From Poteriospumella lacustris (Eukaryota; Sar; Chrysophyceae; Chromulinales; Dinobryaceae), in the NCBI GenBank assembly GCA_008000375.1, contig SMOI01000202.1, positions 12,794 through 60,420 on the forward strand: a stretch of DNA of 47,627 nt. The letters are read 5' to 3'. A model generated the notes under the pieces. That model did not search any database. It saw only the letters and a list, made by a program, of their open reading frames with translations, and was not told the origin of the DNA. The position numbers and the translations under genes were made by a program. Positions 28,104 to 37,259 of the stretch are shown in pieces; within the stretch, counting starts at the first letter, position 1; every line of letters starts with the position of its first letter.

Positions 28104-29282
28104 TTAGGCCGTGGCCACCTCGAGCAGCGTCAGGTGGTACGGACTCGGCCAGTCGAAGTTCGCGAAGTCGAAGCAGCCGCGCGCGGCGGCCACGTTTCGC
28201 TTGAACTGCTGCAGCAGCTCGGTAGACTCGTAGATGCGCAGCACCGTCCGCTCTAAGTGCGCGTCTAAATGCTCCGGCGAGCGGATCTCGTCCTTGTACA
28301 CGATGACGCTGAAGCGGCGCCAGTCGACGAAGTGGTAGAAGGGCAGCTGCTGCGGGAAGGAGACGAAGACGACGGGGATGCAGCCGGAGAACAGCGCCTT
28401 GAACAGCTTCGCCGTGCTCGACGTGTCGCCCGGCACGATCATGCAGAAGTCGGACGTCGCGTACGCGTGGACGAACTCGTCGCCGCTGACTTCGTCCGCC
28501 GTGACCCGCGAACGCGTCAAGAACTGGCGCCGCAGGTCGCTCGCGTCGAGCTGCCGCAGCTCGGCTGCCGCCCACTGCGCGAAGTCGTTGCTCAGCTTCG
28601 CGCGCCACTGGCGGTGGTGGTCGATGCCGCCGCCCGCCTCACGCAGGAAGCCGTTGATGCTGGTATTGCGCCGGCCAGTGTCGGTCCAGTTGGCGAGCTG
28701 CGCGTGGTAGCGCGCGTTCACAATGTACGGCACCATGACGTCGCGGCCGTTCGTGCCGAAGTCTTGGTCCACGCGCAGCAGCCGCAGGTCCAGGAGATTT
28801 CGCCACCGCGAGTCCACCATGCGCAGGCGCTTGGTGTGCAGCGGATGCGTCAGCGGCCAGAAGGTGCGGTCGAGCACGATGTGGCTGCCCTTCGTCGTCG
28901 CCGCCCGCTCCAGCGCCTCGTCGAGGCTCACAAGAAGCGGCTTCTTGTCCAATTCCTTGAGGCCCGAGTACAGGGCGGGGAAGAAGAAGACGTCGCCGTC
29001 CTCCAGGCGCACGGTCTGGTTGTACCTGGCGGTGATGAAGTAGTAGTAGGCGAGGTGGTGGTCGTGGATGTTGCGAAGCCAGTGCAGCTGGTCCAGGTCC
29101 TTCGTCAGCTCCGCGCGGTGCAGACTTTTGTTCAGGGGCAGCACGGCCACGTTTGGTAGCTTCATTTCGACGTTGCGCATCACTGCAGCACAGTTTGCCG
29201 TCTCCTTCAGTGGCGCTGCTTGCGGCCATCCGCATGCCGCCAGCAGCAGCGCCGCGAAGATGCAGGCCGACATGAAACTCAT
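28104..29282 (-). CDS. exostosin-family (GT47) glycosyltransferase
   Basis: Intronless, 392 aa from MSFMSACIFAALLLAACG, a good signal peptide or signal anchor; the ORF continues upstream for 71 codons that lack such features. GT47 enzymes work in the Golgi lumen on heparan-like, xyloglucan-like or pectic glycans. The exostosin domain includes HHLAYYYFITARYNQ, EDGDVFFFPALYSG, then near the C-terminus FCMIVPGDTSSTAKLFKAL and SGCIPVVFVSFPQQLPF, the most diagnostic part. The sugar specificity cannot be predicted. The gene is divergent to the secreted ParB-like gene, so two secretory-pathway products share a promoter region. Confidence 0.85.
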   Translation of the reverse strand: MSFMSACIFAALLLAACGWPQAAPLKETANCAAVMRNVEMKLPNVAVLPLNKSLHRAELTKDLDQLHWLRNIHDHHLAYYYFITARYNQTVRLEDGDVFFFPALYSGLKELDKKPLLVSLDEALERAATTKGSHIVLDRTFWPLTHPLHTKRLRMVDSRWRNLLDLRLLRVDQDFGTNGRDVMVPYIVNARYHAQLANWTDTGRRNTSINGFLREAGGGIDHHRQWRAKLSNDFAQWAAAELRQLDASDLRRQFLTRSRVTADEVSGDEFVHAYATSDFCMIVPGDTSSTAKLFKALFSGCIPVVFVSFPQQLPFYHFVDWRRFSVIVYKDEIRSPEHLDAHLERTVLRIYESTELLQQFKRNVAAARGCFDFANFDWPSPYHLTLLEVATA

Positions 29283-29730
29283 TTTGAGTTCGAGTCCGCG
29301 ACCAACTAAAGACTTAAGGTGTCTGAAATATGATCCTACGGCCCGATAAAGCTGTGCAAATTGTCCAAATGGTGTATCTACTGGCCTGCCACCAGACAAG
29401 TTGGTCGGTGACTGCGACGGACGCGGAAATTGAAACCGTCGATCTGCCAACAAGGAAGTACGAAACAGTTTGTTATTTCTGACACTACTAATCATATGAA
29501 ATTGAAACTACTCGTACTTGTCCAAACTGGCGCTGTTGTGACGTCCGTCGGTGGCGGGGAGATCGCTGCGCGAATCTCGAATCTGCTCGCCGACGAATCG
29601 AATGGAATCTGCTCCTGGTTCAGCTCCTTTGACGAAAGAAACAGCATGGTCGGCACACAAACTGGTGGGAAAACGATCCAGCATGTAGCCCCTTCTGACA
29701 CAAAGGAAAGCCACAGTGTATCTCGACAAA
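29283..29730. promoter_or_regulatory. shared divergent promoter region: exostosin gene and ParB-like gene
   Basis: 448 bases, clearly AT-richer than the flanking genes. No gene is seen; open frames run in from both sides. Confidence 0.45.
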
Positions 29731-30851
29731 ATGCGCTTCCAGAACTGCTTCAGCGTCGCCATCGCACTTGTCTCCCTCTTGGTGCACAACGAGGTGGTGG
29801 CCTTAACCGATTGCACTAAGATTCTTGCAGAGCCGGTGTTTGCAGGCCAATGCAACAACAAGTGGAAGAACATCAAGCCTTTGGTGAAGCGTAAGTAGCT
29901 GCTGGTGCAGAACGTGCTGTCGTCGTGGTAGTTGTTGACGACGTTTCCTCACCTTCCGTAGCTACTCAATCTGAAGTCGGATATGCCTGGATACGCTACA
30001 AACTAGAGAAAGACTTTGTCCACGAATCAACGGCGCAGTCGTCGATGGACAGCGACGGGGCTATCCCCGCGGTGATCGGCCCCGGACCGGCGATCTACAT
30101 CGTCGACGACCATCACACTCTGAGTGCGCTGGATTATTCCGGCTTCGAAGATGTCTCAGTGACGTTCAACGTTCTTTGCGACCGGCGCGAGATGTCCACG
30201 GGGGACTTTTGGGACTTCATGCAGTCCAGCCACTTCGCCTACTTGGCCGCCCACCCGCACAACGAGCCGAACTCGTTGCCGGCTCCTATCAGCTACCTCA
30301 ACTTGCCCGTCAGATTTTCGTTCACCAGCAAAGATGCGGTGTTCGCGGACGATCCGTGGCGCTCATTGGCAGGCTACTCACGTAAGCTGACGTCGCAAAA
30401 GTGTCCAGAGGACTCGTCGTACTGCTTACGCTGCATGTATCGCGGCTGCGGCGCAGAGGGTAAAGATCAGGTTGGCGCAGGCGTCTACTACTTCGAGTTT
30501 CAGTGGAGCTACTTCTTCAACGACGCCAGCTACAACAAAGAGGGTGGCGCAACAGCGAAGCTGTACTGGCCCACGGCTGAAGACCACAGTATCTTCGTCG
30601 ACTCGTACATCGCTCTGCAGCCGCACAACGTGTCCACTCTCGGTGCCATTGACGTCACTGCGTGGATGACGGCAGCGTCAAATATATTTCCTCTGTGTCG
30701 AGCCGAGACCACGCCCAAATACCGTCTGCCGCGCAGCATCTACGGCACCGACGACAAAGCCCTGCCCGGCGTTGTGACCGGCAGCCTGGTGCAGCTGCCT
30801 GACGATCCGACCTGTGAAGCTTCCTCGTGCCCAGCCGCGAAACTCTTTTAA
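29731..30851 (+). CDS. secreted ParB-like (ParBc_2 type) domain protein
   Basis: Exons 29731-29890 and 29962-30851 give 349 aa. The first 24 residues are a signal peptide (hydrophobic core VAIALVSLLV), and the start was chosen for it. The domain contains VGYAWIRYKLEKDF, then IPAVIGPGPAIYIVDDHHTL with the paired histidines typical of the ParB/sulfiredoxin-like fold. A long region follows with Cys pairs (CPEDSSYCLRC) and aromatic residues (YYFEFQWSYFF). Known relatives occur mainly in bacteria and some protists, often secreted and usually annotated putative ParB-like nuclease. Whether this one cuts DNA is not shown. The 71-base intron lies at phase 1 between leader region and domain. Confidence 0.82.
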
Positions 30852-32304
30852 CGCACCCATTTTTACCTCCACAAATTGGTTTTGTCTTGCATTCTTGTCC
30901 CCATCCGCGCAACGGCGACGCTGTGGCGATTGGGACCCAAATTTTGTCATTACTTTGTGCCCTTTGTGTTCATTGTCTTTTCCTCTCGCCTTTCGTATCT
31001 GTTATAAAGAGGCGAATCTGTGTAAATCACCCAGCGATTATGACATCCCATTTGGGACCTGGTCGATCTCGACCATTGATGCGTTCGTGTGCGATTTGAA
31101 ACAGAAAGTTGGGTTGATGAAAAGAACGACAGAAAAGCGCCCAAGCCTACACAGCTGTTCTAAAAAGGCTGGCGCCTGGCTTATTATTGAAGCTGGTAGG
31201 TAATTCACACAACGGATTTCATGTGGTAATCCTGGTCGTATATCTCCATATTGTTTGACGCGCGTTATGACCCTCATGGGCGCTCAAAAATCACAACCTC
31301 GACGCATCGACGGCAATATCAACGTTGTCGAGCTACGCACTGACTACTCCTGACTGACTTAGAGATGGGCTGACATGAATGACTCTCTCGAATGTCTCTC
31401 GAATGTCTCTCCCCCCGAGCCACATGCTGCTATGAAGCCTATGAAGTGCCATGAACGGTTCTCTCGAATCAACTCTCGAATAATGTCGAAGGTCCTCTCC
31501 CGACTCTCTCTCCTGCACACACTTTGTGTACATCTGGATACGTCTGCACGTCTGGGTGGCGGCCTGCCAGCAGCAACAGCAACAGCACAGACGACAGCCC
31601 CAGCCGCCACGAGGGCTGACATGCCAGTCGCAATCGGAGATATCTGAGGAATCAAGTCTCACTCAAGTCTCACTGATCTCTGCACAAACTCAAAGCTCAC
31701 ATAAGCAAGGACTTTTTCCAATTCCCAGTTTCTGGACCAAAGTGGATGGAGAACTTCTTGTTCGATTTTTCCTTCACATCAGAACACGAAACCTGTGTTC
31801 AAAGTCGAAATCGCAGGCATTGCTGGGCCCCGCACAGGTCTTCTCACTGAGTAAATACTAGCTCGGTGAAAATGGACCTGTGTGGAGTCCATAGCTGCCT
31901 ATTATTTCGATTTTCAGCACAGGCTTCATGTCCTGCTGTGAAGAAAAATCGAACAATAGAAAGAACTCATCTAGTTGCCGAACATCTCCAAGAAGAAGAA
32001 GGATCACCACTTACGATAGGCGTTACAAATATTTCAGAGTATTTGAAATAAAACATCGTAGCGTAAAAACAGGAAAACCAATGCAGAAAAAAACAAATAC
32101 CGACAAAACAAAACACAGAGAATTTTTCAACTGCAAGACATTGAATGTGCAGCGACATTAAGGTGACCACAGAAAGAAGCATACGAAAGGAAAATGCCGT
32201 CTACAAAATATGACAGTGGATAGCTACACCTTCCGAAGGAGTTGTCAACTGAAAATATGGGGAAAATAAGCGTCGTGTCCGAAGTCCACTTGTGAAGGGA
32301 CCGA
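30852..32304. other. 1.45-kb AT-richer gene-poor region
   Basis: No ORF here looks conserved and no tRNA or snRNA is recognisable. Short local duplications occur (CGAATGTCTCT twice near 31390-31410; ACTCAAGTCTC twice near 31660-31672). The last 300 bases, before the cyclin Y-like stop, are strongly A-rich on the plus strand. It may contain a non-coding RNA, the 3' ends of both neighbours, or a gene with very short exons that I cannot see. Confidence 0.45.
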
Positions 32305-33540
32305 TCAGTTGATGACATAACGGGCTACGCTTTTAACATCAACTTCGTCCAGTGTTCGGCTTTTCCCCATAGGAGTAAAGCTGGGCGTCGTTGTGCCTGA
32401 AGAGCCCTGCAGAAATGATGGTTGGGCACTGGAAAAGCTTGACTTATGGGAGAGATGAGGATGAGATGAGTTGGAATGCGCGCGAGAACTAACGCCAGGC
32501 AATGCTGTTCGATACTCCAAGCGCTTTGCTTCGGCTATCGTCAACGGTTCCATTTTCCACTTGTACCGGGGGTTGTTGCCCACGATTTCCTTAAAGAGCT
32601 GCCGCAATTCGAAGTAGTATTTCGCGTACACGGAGGGTCGCACGGTGGTGTTGAAATCCAGCATGGTAAATCCAGCCATTTCGATGCTCTTCAATTGCTC
32701 CTTCGTTGTGTTGGGAAGGATGCGAACAAACGACGATGTTTTCAAAGGTTGATCATCCCAGACCTTCTGTGCAATGATGATGGCGGCCACCCACAGTCCG
32801 CGCCAATTGCGCATCGTCAAGGCCATCTTATTCCTTCCAGTCATGCGGTTAATGTATATGAGGGCAAGGATATTGCATTCCACGGAATATTCAGCCAAAC
32901 TGATCATCATTGAAATAAATCTGAAGACAGTGAATGGTCAGGATCAGAACTGCTCACTAAAGCTTCCACCAACAACCATCAAGCATACCTGTACATAGTG
33001 TCCACTGTCGGAACTTCACCAGAAATCAGCTTTGCGCGAAGCTCCAAATCATTGAGAGTCTCGTGATTCAAAATGTCCTCGGGAATATTGTCAACTTCAC
33101 CGCCATATTCAGGAGGAAGACGAATGTCGAGCACAAACTTTGCAGCGTCTTCTTCATTTGTCAATTCCTCGTTCATGCTGTCATCAAAAATTTGAGCTTG
33201 AAGAATTGCCGCAATACTAATAGAGAAAAACATATGTTAAGACTAATAACTGGACAGACAAGATTGAGAAGAGTGTCACTCACCAATATTTCACTTGATC
33301 GTTGTCAGGATTCGATATTGTGTGTTCCGCGTAGACAGAACTAGTGGTGGATAGCACAAGTCTCTTTGTCCCATCACGATGCCGCATGAAGCCTTCCTCC
33401 TCGGCAGCGTCCTTGGCACAAGCCATAAATTCAGCGTGCGAAGAAGAACCTTCTTCCACGTGAGAAGATCCTTTGTCGGAAGGTTTGAAGTAAGCCTTCT
33501 CGTCTCCACAAGCTTTTCCCTCGGCCAAAACTTCTTCCAT
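32305..33540 (-). CDS. cyclin Y-like protein
   Basis: Three exons (33540-33284, 33216-32989, 32920-32305) give 366 aa; introns are 67 and 68 bases. Residues about 85-265 match the cyclin Y (CCNY) family: the cyclin box reads LAEYSVECNILALIYINRM, then NWRGLWVAAIIIAQKVWDDQ, then SSVYAKYYFDL-like VRPSVYAKYYFELRQL. In animals, cyclin Y activates CDK14/16 at membranes. The N-terminal 80 residues are charged and disordered, and I see no clear N-myristoylation site. The C-terminal 70 residues are Ser/His-rich with possible phosphosites. The partner kinase is not in the window. It is divergent to the SnoaL-like gene across 361 bases. Confidence 0.87.
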
Positions 33541-33901
33541 TGCTGAAACCCTCGTGAAACAGTTGTATCGTGGCCAAAGCGAAGTCGAACAGCAAGCAAA
33601 CGCTACCCAGTCGATCACCAGCGCACGCAGCACCGAGCCGCCAGCACTCCTTGCCACTTCAGCCGGGATGTGTCGCGACACCACCCCTGACATTTCCGTT
33701 GAGCCGTGCCGCCGACAGCGACAAACGACTCGTGACTGGTGACATCTGGAGGTGTCGTCGTCATCTCGCCCCGTCGACACGACGACGACGACGAGTGACA
33801 AGGAGACGCTCCTTCTTCGTCTGTAAATGGTACGATGGCATGTCAATGTTCCATGGCACAGGCCAAAGACTTCTGCAGACACTGAAAAGGACGGGTGATC
33901 G
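33541..33901. promoter_or_regulatory. shared divergent promoter region: cyclin Y-like and SnoaL-like genes
   Basis: 361 bases with a CGACGACGACGA stretch near 33780. No gene is seen. Confidence 0.4.
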
Positions 33902-34513
33902 ATGAGTGCGCTCATAGCGGAGGCAGCGGCGATCATCGCCTCGGCGCGTTTCGACAACGTTGGCGACCTGTTGGACGCCTTCCACCGTGGAGCGGCCACT
34001 GCCAACCTCCAGGAGTACTTCGGATGCTTCCACCAGGAAGGGCGCTTCCTCGGCACTGATGCCAGCGAGAACTGGCACGTACTGGAGTTCTACGGATTCA
34101 GCAAGCCGTACTTCGAGCGCGGCACTGGCTGGACGTACGTGCCGCGGCCCGCCACGAGGAAGACGACTTTCTTCCCGAACGAGGCCTGTCCCAGTTTTTG
34201 TGTCTTTGACGAGCTTCTGGACAGCCAGGACTTCCACGCAACTACACGTGGCTCCGGGACGTGTCTGTACTTGGAGGGGCGGTGGCTGCTGGCGCAGTAC
34301 CACCTGAGCTTCCCCCTGCCGAACGACCTCGCCAAGGACGTGACGCGCGTCATCGCCTCCTTCGAGGCCGCCGTGCAGCACAAAGAAGCCGAAGCCGCCG
34401 CAGCCGAGGCGGCCCGCGAACTGCTCGCGGAGCTCGACGCGCAGGAGGGCGCGCCGCGGAAGGCGCCGGGCGGGGCGACGCAGAAGAAAAGCGGCGGCAA
34501 AAAGAAGAAATGA
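33902..34513 (+). CDS. SnoaL-like (NTF2-fold) protein with Lys-rich tail
   Basis: Intronless, 203 aa. Residues about 20-150 match the SnoaL_3/NTF2-like fold: LLDAFHRGAATANLQEYFGCF, then GRFLGTDASENWHVLEF, and near the end a GRWLLAQYHLSFPLPNDLA strand pair. In bacteria such domains are small cone-shaped barrels that act as enzymes or as ligand-binding modules, so the reaction cannot be predicted. The family is common in bacteria and patchy in eukaryotes. The last 50 residues form an Ala/Glu helix and a KKKK tail not typical of bacterial members. There is no signal peptide. Confidence 0.82.
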   Translation: MSALIAEAAAIIASARFDNVGDLLDAFHRGAATANLQEYFGCFHQEGRFLGTDASENWHVLEFYGFSKPYFERGTGWTYVPRPATRKTTFFPNEACPSFCVFDELLDSQDFHATTRGSGTCLYLEGRWLLAQYHLSFPLPNDLAKDVTRVIASFEAAVQHKEAEAAAAEAARELLAELDAQEGAPRKAPGGATQKKSGGKKKK

Positions 34514-34579
34514 ACGCGTCGCTTACAGACGACCCCGTAACTCACTCAATAACTCACTAACACAGCACAACGACAGGGG

Positions 34580-36842
34580 CTACGACAGCGGCGCCCACAG
34601 CAGCAGCGTCTCGTCGCGGCTGCCGGAGACGATGCGGCCGTCGGCGAAGTCGGCGAGGCACGACACGGTGCCCTTGTGGCCCTCCAGCGACTGTCTCTGC
34701 CGCAGGCGCCACTGCCAGACGTCGGTCGCGGCGCCGTGGCCATCGGCAGGCGGCGGCATCGGCGAGCCACCCGGCCGCGCCCGCCCCACCGACGCGGCGC
34801 TGCGCAGCTTCAGCGGCGACGCCATCGCCGCGCTCGGCGACGTGAAGCGGCTGCCGGGCGCGTGTTGCATTTGCGCCGCGGAGGCGCTGGCGTCGGCGAG
34901 GTCGAGCTGCCAGAGCGACAGCGCGCGGTAGAAGCTGCCGGAGACGAAGCTGACCGCCGCGGCGGCGCCGGCGCCGGGCTCGCGCGCCAGCGGCGAGAAC
35001 GGGTAGGCGGCGAGGCAGTAGACGGCCGCGTTGGGCTCGCGGTGCACGTGGAAGCAGCTGGCGACGAGGGGCGCGACGGGCGCGGCGACAACGGACGGCG
35101 ACGGCGACGGCGCGGCGCCCTCGTCGAGCAGCTGGCTGCGGCGCGGGGCGCGCACGGCGCCGTGGCTGTTGCTGCGGCTGCGGCTGCCCGACGGCTGCCC
35201 CGCCGCTGGCGGCGCATGCGCCAGCGCGGCGAGGAGCGTGTCGAGGCGCCAGAAGCGCAGCGTGCGGTCGATGCTGCCGGAGACGAGCACCGGCGCCGTC
35301 GCAGCGGCGTCGTCCGCGGGCGGCGCCGGCGTCGTCGTCCCGGCCGCGTCGAAGAGCGACAGCGGCACGCGCAGCGCGGCGAGGCAGAGGACGTAGTCGC
35401 TGTGGCCCGGCAGCACCGCGAGGCAGTGGCCCGTGAGCACGTCCCACAGGCGAACGCTGCGGTCCCAGCTGCCCGAGGCGACCAGCGCCGAGCAGCCGCC
35501 CGCCGCGGTGGGCACCGCCGCGAGGCAGTGCACCTGGCGGCCGTGGCCCGGCAGCACGCGCAGGCACTGGCCGAGGTCGGCGCCCTCGACGCCCGCGTCG
35601 CCGGCCCACACGCGCAGCGTCTTGTCCCAGCTGCCCGACACGACGTACGCGCCCGTCGGCAGCGCCAGCGTCACGACACACGCGACGGTGTCGCTGTGGC
35701 CGCGCAGCGTCTGCAGCGCGCGGCCCGAGGCGGCGTCCCAGACGCGCAGCGTGTTGTCGTCGCTGCCGGACACGACGCGCTCGTCCTCGGCGCCGCCGCG
35801 CGGCAGCAGCGCGACGCAGTAGACGCCGCCGCTGTGGCCGCGCAGCGTGCGCAGGCACTGGCCGCCGTCGGCGAGCCACAGCCGCAGCGTGCGGTCCAAG
35901 CTGCCGGACACGACGCGCCTCTGGTCGGCCAGCACCGCGACGCACTGCACCATCGACGTGTGGCCCTTCAGCGCGGCGTGCTGCGGGCGAACGGTGGCGG
36001 CGTTAGACGACGGCGACAGTGACAGCGGCGGGGGCGGGGGCGGGGCGGGCGGCTTACCGATCGGTACTTGCGCAGCGGCGTCTCGGCGCGGAGGCCCAGC
36101 GGCGTGCGCATCGAGATGGGCGACTGCGACCGCGACGGCCCAGCGCCGGGGCCGGCAGAGTGGCCGCCAACGCTGATGAGCTGCGTCGTGGGCGTCGGCG
36201 GCGCGCCGCGCGGCGTGGCGAAGGGCAACAGGCGGCTGACGTCGCCGTCGCCGTCGTCGACGCCGTCGCGGTCGCGGTCGGGACTCGTGGGGAACGGCAT
36301 CGGCGACAGGTACGTGGACGGCGACAGCTCGTGCAGCAGGCTGTGCAGGTGCGACGGCGATGCGAACGCCGGCGTCGCTGGCGTCGCGGGGGCGACCAGT
36401 GCGCCGCTCGCGGGCAGCGGACCGTCGCTGTGCAATAAAGAGCCCACTGGGGACGCATTGGGCCGCGTGCGCGTGGCCGATGAGCTGCGGGAGCCACTCG
36501 GCGACGCCGCGTTGCTGTGCGCGCGGGGCGTGACGACGCCGTCGGCTGCAGCGGCGACCGCCTCCGGCGCCACAGCCGCCTCGTAGGGCGACTGGACACC
36601 GTCCTCGGCGCCGTCAGTGGACGAGATGAGCCTCTTCGTATTCTCCAGGTCGGTCTTCAGTCCCGAGATCTCCCGCGTGGCCTGCCAGCCACAGCGGCGA
36701 CGGTCAGCGACGGCGCAGCGACAGCGACAGCGGCGGCGACTCAGCTTACCCTGCGCAGCGACGTGAAGGCCCACGATATGCCTGTCGCGGCACCGAACAC
36801 CAGCAGGCCCGCCAGCTCCTCAGTGATCTCGTAGCCGGGCAT
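34580..36842 (-). CDS. membrane-anchored WD40 repeat protein
   Basis: Three exons (36842-36750, 36681-36058, 35980-34580) give 705 aa; the introns (68 and 77 bases) are phase 0. The first exon encodes a single hydrophobic segment (LAGLLVFGAATGISWAFTSL, about 11-30), so the protein is probably anchored at its N-terminus. A short coiled-coil-like part (REISGLKTDLENTKRLI) follows, then 180 disordered Ser/Pro/Ala-rich residues. From about residue 235 there are seven WD repeats, each ending like GSLDRTLRLW, GSDDNTLRVW, GSWDKTLRVW, GSWDRSVRLW, GSIDRTLRFW, GSFYRALSLW and GSRDETLLLW, enough for one propeller. Two repeats are separated by long disordered inserts. Location of the membrane and partners are unknown. 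Confidence 0.85.
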
Positions 36843-37259
36843 CCAGGCGGTTCTCTGTTCAAAAGCTCCGACGCGTGCGCTTCACTCGTTCGTCGTTACC
36901 TTCGGGGGCATCGATTTCTCTCCAATCCGCCACGCCGCGATCTCCTCCGCTCAAATGCTCAAAGGAAGATCGTCGAAATCAGGTTGGCGAGCAGTTCAGA
37001 TGTGCTACGAGGACCCGAAGCCTCGTCGAGCGGCGGAGGCGACGAAATCGACGCGACGCGACGGTCACGACGATGATTGTACGTAATCTAGGCTTTGCAT
37101 ACAATATAGTCAAGCTATATATACTGCATAAGTTGTACTTGCGACGCTGTCGACCGTTGATCGCTCAGCGACCGATCGACCGATCGACCGATCGTCTCGT
37201 TTCCGCGGCCCGTGGGCCCCGCACGTGCGTCATTTTGCATCGCAAGCCCTCGGTTCGAC
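36843..37259. promoter_or_regulatory. shared divergent promoter region with TATA-like sequence and GACCGATC repeat
   Basis: Between the WD40 gene and the glycosyltransferase. TATATATA at 37116-37123 lies about 140 bases upstream of the glycosyltransferase start and is one of the few TATA-like elements in the window. GACCGATC is repeated three times in tandem at 37170-37193. Confidence 0.5.

Noticed and set aside
34676-36022. Plus-strand ORF of 448 codons over the WD40 gene
   Set aside because: Antisense low-complexity shadow; the minus strand has seven WD repeats and consistent splicing.
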